A DNA stretch of 14,371 bases, from positions 1 through 14,371 of the forward strand of contig JAHEOG010000091.1 in the NCBI GenBank assembly GCA_018609925.1, given 5' to 3'. The notes under the pieces were generated by a model. That model did no database searches. It was not told where the DNA came from and saw nothing but the letters and a program-made list of their open reading frames with translations. This document shows positions 1 through 6,875 of this stretch, piece after piece. This stretch comes from Gammaproteobacteria bacterium. GTDB taxonomy: Bacteria; Pseudomonadota; Gammaproteobacteria; Thiohalorhabdales; Thiohalorhabdaceae. Positions within the stretch are counted from its first letter, which is position 1; the number at the start of each line of letters is the position of its first letter. A program made the position numbers and the translations under genes.

Positions 1-1
1 C

Positions 2-484
2 CTGGCCGGAGCCCTGGAGAGCGACCTGGACCGCGCTCGGCCAGTGCTGGAAGCGATGGCCAAGACCGTGCTGCATTGCGGTGACATCGGCCAAGGCAGC
101 CGAATGAAGCTGGTCATCAATCTCATGTTGGGCAACCTCATGCAGGCCCTGGCCGAGGGCCTGAGCCTGGGCCAGGCCCTTGAGCTCAACCCCGAGCAGG
201 TCCTGGAGGCCATCGGCTCGGGCCCCCTCGCAGCGCCTCTGTTCCAGGGCAAGGGCGCCAATATCTTGGCCGGGGATTTCACCAGCCAGTTCCCGGTGGA
301 CCTTCTTTCCAAGGATCTCGGCTTGGTCAGCCAGGCCGCCCGCCACGTCCGCCTGCCCCTGCCACAGACGGCCGCCACCGGGGAGATGGTCAACGCCGCC
401 CGGGGCCTCGGCCTGGGCGGGGAGGACATGGCGGCCCTGATCAAGGTCCTGGAGAGGCTCTCCTCCACGCAGGTCCGGCCTTGA
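2..484 (+). CDS. NAD(P)-dependent beta-hydroxyacid dehydrogenase, C-terminal part (5' end outside window)
   Basis: This is the C-terminal 160 codons of a 3-hydroxyisobutyrate dehydrogenase / glyoxylate-succinic semialdehyde reductase type enzyme; family members run to about 290 aa, so the Rossmann NAD(P)-binding half lies upstream. The frame is open from base 2, and the residues before the first internal GTG (44) continue the family pattern (RPVLEAMAKTVLHCG), so that GTG is not the start. The all-helical C-terminal domain is present: the segment GSRMKLVINLMLG carries the catalytic-type lysine (codon 107-109) and the asparagine four residues later, and a later PVDLLSKDLGL stretch carries the conserved lysine. 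The enzyme reduces or oxidises a small 2- or 3-hydroxyacid with NAD(P)H; the fragment does not show which substrate. Its TGA stop overlaps the ppx TTG start (TTGA, 481-484), which suggests co-transcription and translational coupling. Family assignment is firm, substrate unknown. Confidence 0.9.
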   Translation: MAGALESDLDRARPVLEAMAKTVLHCGDIGQGSRMKLVINLMLGNLMQALAEGLSLGQALELNPEQVLEAIGSGPLAAPLFQGKGANILAGDFTSQFPVDLLSKDLGLVSQAARHVRLPLPQTAATGEMVNAARGLGLGGEDMAALIKVLERLSSTQVRP

Positions 485-2004
485 CCGCCTCCCAGGAGAC
501 CTCGGCCGAATCCGGGGCCGCCACAGTGGCGGCCGTCGATCTCGGATCCAACAGCTTCCACCTCATCGTCGCTCGGGTCGGGCCCGGGGAGGTGAAAATC
601 CTCGACCGGCTCAAGGAGATGGTTCGCTTGGCCGGGGGCCTGCGCCCCGACCGGACCCTGGAGCCCACCACAGAGGAGGCCGCCCTTGCCTGCCTGGAGC
701 GCTTCGGACAACGCATCCGGGAGCTGCCGGCCCCCCAGGTTCGGGCCATCGGCACCAATACCCTGCGGCGGCTGCGCGATGCGGATGGCTTCCTGGCGCG
801 GGCAGAGGCGGTCCTGGGGCACCCCATCGAGGTGGTCTCCGGGGTGGAGGAAGCGCGGCTCATCTACGTTGGGGTCGCCCACAGCCTGGCTCCCGACCCG
901 GAAGCGACCCGGTTGGTGATCGACGTCGGCGGCGGCTCTACCGAGCTCATCCTGGGCCACGGCGAACGCCCTGTCCGCATGGAGAGCCTGGCGGTGGGGT
1001 GTGTCGGCCTATCCCGCGAGCATTTCCCGGGTGGAGCCCTTACGGCCGAAGGCCTAAAAGGGGCCCGAATCGCCGCCCGCCAAGAGCTGGAGCCTCTGGA
1101 GCAAGCCTTTCGCAGCCCGGTTTGGGGCGAGGCGATTGGGGCTTCCGGCACAGTCCGCGCGGTAGCCCAGGTCCTGGCAAAAGCGGGCTGGGCGGAGGGC
1201 GAGGTCACCGCCGAAGGCCTCCGGCGGCTGGAGGGGACCCTGGTCGAGTACGGCTCCACCCCGGCCCTGGAAGGCCTTCCCGGGCTCGATAGCGACCGGA
1301 CGCCGGTCTTTCCCGGCGGGGTGGCAATCCTCCGGGCCCTATTCGAGGGCCTGGCAATCGAGCGCCTGCAGGTCGCCGACGGGGCCCTGCGGGAGGGCCT
1401 GCTGCACGACCTGATGGGCCGGCTACGCGATGAGGACATCCGGGAGTCGAGCACCCGGGTCCTGGCGGAGCGCTTCCACGCCGATCCGGATCAGGCCCGG
1501 CGGGTCTCGGTCACCGCACAGACCCTGCTGGAGCAGACCGCCCCGGGCTGGGGCCTGGAGCGCGACTGGGCGGGACCCTACCTGCGCTGGGCCGCCCACC
1601 TTCACGAGATCGGGCTGGACATTGCCCACAGCGGCTACCACAAGCACGGGGCCTACGTCGTAGGTAGCGCGGATCTCCTGGGCTTCACCCGCCAGGAGCA
1701 GGCCCTGCTCGCCGCCCTGGTGCGCGCCCATCGCCGCAAACTGCCCACTGAGGTGCTGGCGGACCTCCCGGAGCGCTGGCGGGACCCGGCAATCCGGCTT
1801 GCCATCCTGCTCCGGCTCGCCGTGCTGCTCCACCGCAATCGGAGCTCCGAGCCCTTGCCTGACTTCACCGCGCGGGTGCAGGGGGACCGGTTGGCAATCG
1901 CCTTCCCTGCGGGTTGGCTGGAGGACCACCCCCTAACCCGGGCCGACCTGGAGGAAGAAGCGAAGCGGCTGTCGGCGGCCGATGTTACGCTGGCCTTCGA
2001 ATAG
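481..2004 (+). CDS. ppx: Exopolyphosphatase, Ppx/GppA family
   Basis: This 507-aa protein matches the length of classical Ppx (about 510 aa). It splits inorganic phosphate from polyphosphate ends, and paralogues hydrolyse pppGpp. The actin-like ASKHA fold is visible: phosphate loop 1 at residues 19-31 (VDLGSNSFHLIVA), the SGVEEARLIYVG segment at 120-131 containing the catalytic-type glutamate, and phosphate loop 2 at 147-159 (IDVGGGSTELILG). The C-terminal HD-like helical domain is present, with HLHEIG at 373-378 followed by a GYHKH segment, so this is the long Ppx/GppA form and not the short Ppx. The TTG at 481 is taken as start because it overlaps the upstream stop and implies coupling; no strong SD precedes it, and GTG 526 (residue 16) is an alternative that keeps the whole fold. 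It converges with ppk1, which makes the polymer. GppA activity cannot be excluded from sequence. Confidence 0.93.
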   Translation: MTASQETSAESGAATVAAVDLGSNSFHLIVARVGPGEVKILDRLKEMVRLAGGLRPDRTLEPTTEEAALACLERFGQRIRELPAPQVRAIGTNTLRRLRDADGFLARAEAVLGHPIEVVSGVEEARLIYVGVAHSLAPDPEATRLVIDVGGGSTELILGHGERPVRMESLAVGCVGLSREHFPGGALTAEGLKGARIAARQELEPLEQAFRSPVWGEAIGASGTVRAVAQVLAKAGWAEGEVTAEGLRRLEGTLVEYGSTPALEGLPGLDSDRTPVFPGGVAILRALFEGLAIERLQVADGALREGLLHDLMGRLRDEDIRESSTRVLAERFHADPDQARRVSVTAQTLLEQTAPGWGLERDWAGPYLRWAAHLHEIGLDIAHSGYHKHGAYVVGSADLLGFTRQEQALLAALVRAHRRKLPTEVLADLPERWRDPAIRLAILLRLAVLLHRNRSSEPLPDFTARVQGDRLAIAFPAGWLEDHPLTRADLEEEAKRLSAADVTLAFE

Positions 2005-2017
2005 ACCGGGCTGGCAC

Positions 2018-2131
2018 CCAAAGGCCTCCAATCACGAAGGGCACGTGGAACACCGAGAAGGCAAAAAGCGAATCTTCTGATCCCCCGCGTTTGCCGTGCT
2101 CCCCGTGGTTCATTCCTACGGCCAAAGGCCT
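2018..2131 (+). repeat. Direct repeat CCAAAGGCCT, two copies
   Basis: The ten bases CCAAAGGCCT occur at 2018-2027 and again at 2122-2131, at the two ends of the ppx-ppk1 spacer. The second copy forms the inner stem of the 2112-2137 hairpin. Each copy contains the palindrome AGGCCT. No function is known to me. Confidence 0.5.
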
Positions 2132-2137
2132 AGGAAT
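2112..2137. terminator. Inverted repeat between convergent ppx and ppk1
   Basis: The arms ATTCCTA (2112-2118) and TAGGAAT (2131-2137) enclose GGCC-AAA-GGCC, giving an 11-bp stem with one bulged C (2119) and a three-base loop. It covers the ppk1 stop codon (2130-2132 on the minus strand). The position between two convergent genes fits a bidirectional terminator, but neither strand has a T-tract after it, so the function is inferred from position. Confidence 0.45.
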
Positions 2138-4208
2138 CGTCCCCCAGCTCCTCTAACAGTGCATACTGGGCCGAGATCCGCTCCTCGCCTTCCTCGGGCC
2201 GCAGGCGGTGGTAGCTGCCGTCAGCGGCCAGCTCCCAGGCCTGGGTATTGTCGCGCAGGTAGAGCTCCAGCTCGCGGATCAGGCGCTCGCGCAGGGCCGC
2301 GTCCCGAATGGGGAAGGCGACCTCGACGCGCCGGAAGAAGTTGCGCTCCATCCAGTCGGCGCTGGAGCCGTAGACCTCGGGCTCTCCCGCGTTGACGAAG
2401 TAATAGACCCGGGTATGCTCCAGGAAGCGGCCCACCACCGAGCGCACTCGGATCCGGTCCGAGACCCCGGCGATCCCGGGCCGCAGGCAGCACATCCCGC
2501 GCACGATCAGATCGACCTCGACCCCGGCCATGGAGGCCGCGTACAAGGCCCGGATGATCCGGGGCTCCACCAGCGAGTTGACCTTGGCAACGATCCGAGC
2601 GGAGCGGCCCTCCCGGGCATGGGCCGTTTCCCGCTCGATCTTTTCCAGCAAGGCCCCGTGCAGGGAGAAAGGGGCCTGGAGCAGGGCCCGCAGATCCGAG
2701 GCCCGGCCCAGGCTGGTGAGCTGGAGGAAGACCTTGTGGACGTCGTCCGCGATCTCCGGATCGGCGGTGAATAACCCGTAATCGGTGTACAGACGGGCCG
2801 TGCGTGGGTGGTAGTTGCCCGTGCCGAGGTGGACGTATTCCCGTAGCTCGTCGCCTTCCCGGCGCACCACCAGGATCAGCTTGGCGTGGGTCTTGTAGCC
2901 CACCACCCCGTAGACCACGTGGGCGCCAGCCTCCTGGAGGCGATTGGCGAGAGCGATGTTGGCCTCCTCGTCGAAGCGCGCCCGCAGCTCCACCACCACC
3001 GTCACCTCCTTGCCGGCACGGGCGGCCTGGACCAGGGCATCCACCACCGCCGATTCGGGTCCGGTGCGATAGAGGGTCTGCTTGATGGCGAGGACCTGGG
3101 GATCCTGGGCGGCCTGGTGGAGGAAATCGACCACCGGGGTAAAGGATTCGAAGGGGTGGTGCAGGAGGACATCCCGCTCCCGGATCGTGGCGAAGAGGTC
3201 GGCCTGGAGGGTCAAGGGAACCGGCAGACCCGGAGTGAACCCGCCGAACTGGAGGTCGGGGCGATCCACCAGATCGGGAATGGCCAGCAGGCGGTTGAGG
3301 TTGACCGGCCCGTTGACGCGATAGAAGTCCTCCCGACCCAGACCGAACTCCTGCAGCAGGAAGACGGCCATGTCATCGGGGCAGTTGTCCGCTACCTCCA
3401 GGCGCACGGCCTCGCCGTAGCGGCGCTGGGGCAGCTCGCCCTCCAGGGCGCGGCGCAGGTCGTCGATCTCCTCCTCGTCCACGAAGAGGTCGGAGTTGCG
3501 GGTGACCCGGAATTGGTAGCAGCCATTGACCGTCATGCCCGGGAACAGCTCGTCCACGAAGGCGTGGATGATCGACGACAGGAACACGAAGTCGTTGGGC
3601 CCGCTATGGGTCTCCTCGGCGGGCAGCCGGATCAGCCGCGGCAGGGCCCGGGGCGCCTGGACCACCGCCACGCCGCCGCTGCGCCCGAAGGCGTCGCGGC
3701 CCGACAGGCTAACGATGAAGTTCAGCGACTTGTTCAGGATGCGCGGGAAGGGGTGTGCGGGGTCCAGGCCGAGCGGGGAGAGCACCGGCAGCAGCTCCTC
3801 CTCGAAATAGCGCCGGAGCCACTGACGTTGGGCGGCGGACCACTGGGTACGACGGATGAAGCGGATGCCATCCCCGGCCAGGGCCGGGGTCAAGACCTCG
3901 TTGAGGACCCGGTACTGCTCCTCTACCAGCTCATGGGCCCTGGCGCTGACCAGGCGCATTACCTCCTGGGGGGAGCGATTGTCCGGGCCCGTCTGGCCCA
4001 CTCCGAGCTCCATCCGCTGCTTGAGCCCGGCCACCCGGATCTCGAAGAATTCGTCCATATTGGTCGAGGAGATGCACAGGAAGCGCAGCCGTTCCAGCAG
4101 GGGCACCGCCCCATCCTTGGACTGCTCCAGCACCCGGGCATTGAATTCCAGGAGGGAGAGGAGTCGGTTGCTGTAGAGCTCAGGCTGCTTGAGGTCCACC
4201 GTGTTCAT
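2130..4208 (-). CDS. ppk1: Polyphosphate kinase 1
   Basis: The 692-aa product is a full-length Ppk1 (E. coli enzyme 688 aa), which transfers the gamma phosphate of ATP reversibly to polyphosphate. The N-terminal domain begins with the family signature (NRLLSLLEFNARVLEQ, residues 14-29, then LRFLCISSTNMDEFFEIRVAGL). The two phospholipase-D-like catalytic domains follow. The two active-site histidines are seen: His441 in GYKTHAKLILV (the autophosphorylated residue, E. coli His435) and His598 in FLEHTRVYYF (E. coli His592). Their 157-residue separation equals that in E. coli. The YVHLGTGNYHPRTARLYTDYG block is also present. The ATG at 4208 has only a weak purine-rich stretch upstream. The gene converges on ppx and is divergent from the DUF488 gene across 60 bp. 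No truncation or missing catalytic residue is seen. Confidence 0.97.
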   Translation of the reverse strand: MNTVDLKQPELYSNRLLSLLEFNARVLEQSKDGAVPLLERLRFLCISSTNMDEFFEIRVAGLKQRMELGVGQTGPDNRSPQEVMRLVSARAHELVEEQYRVLNEVLTPALAGDGIRFIRRTQWSAAQRQWLRRYFEEELLPVLSPLGLDPAHPFPRILNKSLNFIVSLSGRDAFGRSGGVAVVQAPRALPRLIRLPAEETHSGPNDFVFLSSIIHAFVDELFPGMTVNGCYQFRVTRNSDLFVDEEEIDDLRRALEGELPQRRYGEAVRLEVADNCPDDMAVFLLQEFGLGREDFYRVNGPVNLNRLLAIPDLVDRPDLQFGGFTPGLPVPLTLQADLFATIRERDVLLHHPFESFTPVVDFLHQAAQDPQVLAIKQTLYRTGPESAVVDALVQAARAGKEVTVVVELRARFDEEANIALANRLQEAGAHVVYGVVGYKTHAKLILVVRREGDELREYVHLGTGNYHPRTARLYTDYGLFTADPEIADDVHKVFLQLTSLGRASDLRALLQAPFSLHGALLEKIERETAHAREGRSARIVAKVNSLVEPRIIRALYAASMAGVEVDLIVRGMCCLRPGIAGVSDRIRVRSVVGRFLEHTRVYYFVNAGEPEVYGSSADWMERNFFRRVEVAFPIRDAALRERLIRELELYLRDNTQAWELAADGSYHRLRPEEGEERISAQYALLEELGDDS

Positions 4209-4268
4209 GGGGTAAAGCTCTCGAGTCGGGATTCCGTGGCGAGGGAATAGGGAAAAGGATCGGCCGCC

Positions 4269-4814
4269 GTGCTAACCGTGGGCCACAGCAACCACTGCCA
4301 AGAGGACTTCCTGGAGCTTCTGCGAGCGAGCGGTGTCGAATGCGTCGTGGACATTCGGTCCCATCCGGGCTCCCGCCGCCACCCTTGGTGCAACCGGGAA
4401 TCGCTGGCCCGGGCGCTGGCGGAGGCCGGGATCGGATACCTCTGGGAAGGGCGCGATCTCGGCGGCAAACGGACCCAGCGGACCGGGGACAGCGACCGCC
4501 ATCCTGCCCTCTCCGGTGCCGGGCTCCAGGCATTCGCCCGATACATGGAGGAAGACCGCTTCCGGGCGGCGATCGACCGGGTCCTGACCCGGACCACCGG
4601 AGGCGCCGCGCTGCTGTGCGCCGAGGCCGATCCCGATCGCTGCCATCGCTCCCTGGTGGCCGATTACCTGGAGGCCGTGCGCGATTGCCCCGTATTTCAT
4701 ATTATGGGCAGCGGAGGTCGCAGGCGTCATACCCTGCATCCCGGTGCCCACTCCCTGGACGGTCGGTTGCGTTACGATCGGCACTGCCCCCAGCCGCTGC
4801 CCGGACTGGAGTAA
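4269..4814 (+). CDS. DUF488 family protein
   Basis: The 181-aa product belongs to the DUF488 family. Family features are the N-terminal LTVGHSNHCQEDFLELL (residues 2-18), VVDIRSHPGSRRHPWCN (26-42), the LWEGRDLGG segment (58-66), and the C-terminal LLCAEADPDRCHRSLVADYL (115-134), whose Cys117 and Cys125-His126-Arg127 are the conserved cluster. The biochemical role of the family is not settled, so none is assigned. The start is GTG 4269, supported by the SD-like AAGGA at 4255-4259 nine bases upstream and by the alignment of the N-terminus with the usual TIGHS-like opening. About 40 residues after the CHR motif are rich in Arg, His and Pro and look like a poorly conserved tail. It is divergent from ppk1 and lies 63 bp before the Lar-like gene, possibly in one transcript. 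Confidence 0.87.
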   Translation: MLTVGHSNHCQEDFLELLRASGVECVVDIRSHPGSRRHPWCNRESLARALAEAGIGYLWEGRDLGGKRTQRTGDSDRHPALSGAGLQAFARYMEEDRFRAAIDRVLTRTTGGAALLCAEADPDRCHRSLVADYLEAVRDCPVFHIMGSGGRRRHTLHPGAHSLDGRLRYDRHCPQPLPGLE

Positions 4815-4877
4815 CGCCCGCCGATCGGCCCCTTCCCGGCCCGACGACGGCCCGCTCGGCCGACAGGAGGACCCGCC

Positions 4878-5060
4878 ATGACCGATGAGCTCAAGCCCTG
4901 CCCCTTCTGTGGCAGCACCGATCTGGAAGTGATGGACATCGACCAGGGCTACGCGGCCATTGCCTGCGGCCTCTGTGATGCCTTCGGCCCCATGGGCCTG
5001 GGCGGAGAGGGGGCCAGTGCCGAATGGAACCAGCGGGTCTTTGAGGACGCCGCTTTCTAA
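4878..5060 (+). CDS. Lar-like zinc-ribbon small protein
   Basis: This 60-aa protein matches the short family annotated as Lar-type restriction alleviation proteins: LKPCPFCGSTDLE near the N-terminus, a second cysteine pair CGLC, then a G-rich stretch and the closing EWNQRV. The cysteines at 8, 11, 30 and 33 form two CX2C knuckles expected to bind one zinc. The ATG at 4878 has a strong SD (AGGAGG, 4866-4871). The characterised Lar, of the E. coli Rac prophage, modulates type I restriction-modification, but many chromosomal relatives with this signature are uncharacterised, and no restriction genes or phage genes are visible here. The zinc-binding assignment is good; a role in restriction alleviation is only a family label. 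Confidence 0.82.
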   Translation: MTDELKPCPFCGSTDLEVMDIDQGYAAIACGLCDAFGPMGLGGEGASAEWNQRVFEDAAF

Positions 5061-5232
5061 CGCCTCCCCCACCGGCCGGGGGAACGAGACACCTACCGCC
5101 CCCTCCTCTCCCCCGGCCCTGCGGCCATTCCCCTGATTGAAATCCCAATCCCCGCGCCGCCCGTACCCCCTATGGGATCGGCTCCCGGGAGACCTCGAAC
5201 AATCCGGAAAGGCTGTTGTCATTCGAGTCCAA

Positions 5233-5250
5233 AGGGGGAGATATCCCCCT
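5233..5250. promoter_or_regulatory. Near-palindrome AGGGGG-N6-CCCCCT, operator candidate
   Basis: AGGGGG (5233-5238) and CCCCCT (5245-5250) are perfect inverted arms around AGATAT. The site is about 95 bp upstream of the predicted mucR -35 and 160 bp upstream of its start codon. It could be a protein-binding site or a short stem; no regulator is assigned. Confidence 0.3.
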
Positions 5251-5345
5251 ACCGATATGGAGCCACTCCACTCAAAGAATCCCTTGTCCCCCCTGGGAGC
5301 AAACGGAAACCTCTTCCTTTGCTAACTGACTAAGCTAGCAGGAAC

Positions 5346-5375
5346 TTGGATATAGTGCCTTTGTTCCTATACAAT
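5346..5375 (+). promoter_or_regulatory. Predicted sigma70 promoter of the mucR-like gene
   Basis: A -35 like TTGGAT (5346-5351) is followed by TATACA (5368-5373, 16-bp spacer) or TACAAT (5370-5375, 18-bp spacer) as -10. The predicted transcription start near 5381 leaves about 30 nt of leader before the TTG start. It lies in the AT-rich part of the spacer. The inverted repeat TGCTA/TAGCA directly upstream (5320-5340) is well placed for a regulator. MucR proteins commonly control their own promoters, so autoregulation is a reasonable inference. Confidence 0.5.
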
Positions 5376-5411
5376 CCGTTTTTCCCCCATACCCGTGCAT
5401 AGGAGGGCCCG

Positions 5412-5873
5412 TTGGGCACACGAGAGCTTGCCGCACAGATAGCGGCCAATTATGCCTCGCAAGCCGAATCCGCCCAGGAAGTCCTGCAGCTTCTTCAGGA
5501 CTCCTACAACAGCCTCATCCGGATGGAAAGCGAAGGCCATCTCCCGCCCGGTTCTGAGGCCGCTCTACCCGAATCCGGCACATCCGGGGCGTCCGGCCAG
5601 ACCGCAGAGCCGGTGATGGCTCCCCAGAAAGCCATCGGCAATGACGCCATTGCCTGCCTTGTCTGCGGGAAGTCCTTCAAGACCCTGAAGCGCCACCTCA
5701 ACAATGCCCACGGCATGAGCCCCCGCCAATATCGGGAGACTTTCGGCCTGAGCAAGGATTATCCCCTCGTGGCCCCCAACCTTTCCCAGCAGCGGGCCAA
5801 GGTGGCCAAAGAGCGGGGTCTGGGCGAGCGCCTAGCGGAGGCCCGTCGCCAACAGCGCCAAGGGCAGTCCTAG
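5412..5873 (+). CDS. mucR: Ros/MucR family zinc-finger transcriptional regulator
   Basis: The 153-aa product is a MucR/Ros regulator. The prokaryotic C2H2 zinc finger is clear: Cys82 and Cys85, His95 and His100, with CX2C-X9-HX4H spacing equal to that of Ros. The signature continues with LKRHLNNAHGMSP, QYRETFGL, YPLVAPNLS and a GLGERL end. The N-terminal 45 residues (TRELAAQIAANYASQAESAQEV...) match the family's helical oligomerisation region; residues 45-75 are a Gly/Ser/Pro-rich linker and the tail is basic. Such proteins bind AT-rich DNA and in alphaproteobacteria control exopolysaccharide, motility and cell-cycle genes. The start is TTG 5412, chosen because AGGAGG (5401-5406) sits five bases upstream and no better ATG keeps the N-terminal domain. 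It stands alone behind its own promoter. The regulon here is unknown; the nearby diguanylate cyclase is only a suggestive neighbour. Confidence 0.93.
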   Translation: MGTRELAAQIAANYASQAESAQEVLQLLQDSYNSLIRMESEGHLPPGSEAALPESGTSGASGQTAEPVMAPQKAIGNDAIACLVCGKSFKTLKRHLNNAHGMSPRQYRETFGLSKDYPLVAPNLSQQRAKVAKERGLGERLAEARRQQRQGQS

Positions 5874-5876
5874 CAC

Positions 5877-5933
5877 AGCCCCGCCGGTGGAGGCGGACCG
5901 GTATCCCCTTTCCGGTCCGCCGTCCACGGGGCT
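5877..5933. terminator. Long imperfect hairpin between convergent mucR and phosphatase genes
   Basis: The left arm AGCCCCG (5877-5883), TGGA (5888-5891), GGCGGACCGG (5892-5901) pairs with CCGGTCCGCC (5912-5921), TCCA (5923-5926), CGGGGCT (5927-5933). This gives about 21 bp broken by CCGG on one side and a single G on the other, with a ten-base loop. It begins four bases after the mucR stop and lies between two convergent genes, the position of a bidirectional terminator. No T-tract follows on either strand. Confidence 0.55.
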
Positions 5934-5973
5934 AGGATCGGGCTCTCCCAGTAGGGCTGGGCTCGTCGCCGGC

Positions 5974-6423
5974 TCAAAGCCCGGGCCAGGCCATCCCGGC
6001 CAGTCCGGCGTGCTCACCCAATAGCCGTAATACCCGTCTGTTCGGATAGAAGTGGGGGCGCCATTGGAGCTCCGCCCCATGGCGCTGGTGCAAGAACCAG
6101 GCAATGGCCGAAGAGCGGGAGATTCCGGCGTGGCAATGCACCGCCACGTGGTAAGGGACTGGCTCCTCCGCTAGCCCGGCCGCCCAGGCAATCAGATCCT
6201 GAGCCTGCGTCTCCTCAAAAGGACGCACCCACTCGGGCCAAGAGGGCCCTATCAGGTATCCTTCCTCCACATCGTGGAAGGCCAACCGCAGGAGCGCCCC
6301 GAACCGGGGATCCAATCGGGCTTCCACCTCCGGATCGGTCACCGAGATCACCGCGGTCCGGGGATCTCCTGGAAGGGCTTCGGCCTCTTCCAGGCTGTGC
6401 ACGGAAACCCGTTGAAGGGCCAT
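5974..6423 (-). CDS. Tyrosine/dual-specificity phosphatase-like protein
   Basis: The 149-aa product carries the Cys-X5-Arg phosphatase loop HCHAGISRSS, with nucleophile Cys97 and Arg103, preceded by a hydrophobic strand (YHVAVH) and followed by a helix (SAIAWFLHQRHG). Asp51 in LAFHDVEEG is a candidate general acid. The layout matches the short proteobacterial 'tyrosine phosphatase family' proteins of about 150-170 aa, which lack signal peptides and are presumed cytoplasmic. Substrate (protein phosphotyrosine, phosphoinositide-like or other) cannot be read from sequence. The ATG at 6423 has an excellent SD (GGAGGT on the minus strand, 6432-6437, eight bases away). No cognate tyrosine kinase gene is in the window. 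The gene is divergent from the 116-aa ORF and convergent with mucR. Confidence 0.85.
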   Translation of the reverse strand: MALQRVSVHSLEEAEALPGDPRTAVISVTDPEVEARLDPRFGALLRLAFHDVEEGYLIGPSWPEWVRPFEETQAQDLIAWAAGLAEEPVPYHVAVHCHAGISRSSAIAWFLHQRHGAELQWRPHFYPNRRVLRLLGEHAGLAGMAWPGL

Positions 6424-6456
6424 TGTCTATGACCTCCGTATGCCAGTGGCCGCGGG

Positions 6457-6485
6457 CGCGGGATAGGGTCCTCCTTCCTCCCGCG
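6457..6485. repeat. Inverted repeat in the divergent phosphatase/116-aa spacer
   Basis: CGCGGGA (6457-6463) and TCCCGCG (6479-6485) form a perfect 7-bp stem with a 15-base pyrimidine-rich loop. It lies in the 101-bp space between two divergent genes and may be in the leader of the 116-aa gene. Function unknown. Confidence 0.35.
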
Positions 6486-6524
6486 AATCCGTTGAGGCCT
6501 CCCCCTATGCCCAGGAGCCCCCCC

Positions 6525-6875
6525 ATGACAGTCCGCCAAGAGCCAGTCCATATCGAGCCCGACCCAGTCGGGGAGGAGGAACGGTACCGGGTTTCCGGGG
6601 CCCCTTTGCGGGGAGATGACTGGTGGTTCGAGCTGGACGCGGAAGGCAACAGCTCCATCCAGATCGCCCCGCTTTCAGGGCCGAGCGAGGAGCCTCTGGT
6701 CATCGACCTGGCCCCCAGCGAGGAGGCGACCCGGGCGCGGATCCGCCAGAGCGACCTCCTGACCCTGGCGTACTGGCTACGGGCCGCTGCGGTTGAGTAC
6801 CTCAGCGGCTACGCGCTGGAGGAGATCCCCGCAAGCGAATGGCAGGCCCTGACTCAGGGGCTCGAGGGAAGCTAG
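6525..6875 (+). CDS. Hypothetical acidic 116-aa protein
   Basis: I do not recognise this 116-aa protein. The ATG at 6525 is preferred over upstream in-frame starts because an SD (AGGAG, 6513-6517) lies seven bases before it, and the residues upstream are proline/arginine-rich noise. It is acidic, with no signal peptide or membrane segment and no cysteine. The first 65 residues look beta-rich (RYRVSGAPLRGDDWWFELDAEG, SSIQIAPL, PLVIDLAPS), and the rest looks helical (ATRARIRQSDLLTLAYWLRAAAVEYL, then PASEWQALTQGL). A small soluble alpha/beta protein is likely. It is divergent from the phosphatase, and its TAG stop lies in the same CTAG that ends the convergent DUF3108 gene. Base composition resembles the neighbours. 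Confidence 0.75.
   Translation: MTVRQEPVHIEPDPVGEEERYRVSGAPLRGDDWWFELDAEGNSSIQIAPLSGPSEEPLVIDLAPSEEATRARIRQSDLLTLAYWLRAAAVEYLSGYALEEIPASEWQALTQGLEGS

Larger units (their letters stand above)
5061..5411. other. Gene-free spacer upstream of mucR
   Basis: This 351-bp stretch has no credible gene. It begins with a short stem TCCCCC/GGGGGA (5065-5070 with 5078-5083) that could end the Lar-like transcript. It contains a near-palindrome at 5233-5250 and an inverted repeat TGCTA/TAGCA (5320-5324 and 5336-5340). It becomes clearly more AT-rich from about 5310, where the mucR promoter lies. GATAT occurs three times (5240, 5255, 5349), which may be chance. Confidence 0.6.

Noticed and set aside
2886..4250. 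A 454-codon open frame on the plus strand
   Set aside because: It lies wholly antisense to ppk1, whose catalytic residues are all intact; long antisense frames are common in GC-rich DNA. No SD, and a His/Gly/Leu-rich composition typical of shadows.
5137..5325. 62-codon frame in the spacer before mucR
   Set aside because: TTG start with no SD, no protein-like pattern, and it overlaps the regulatory region.
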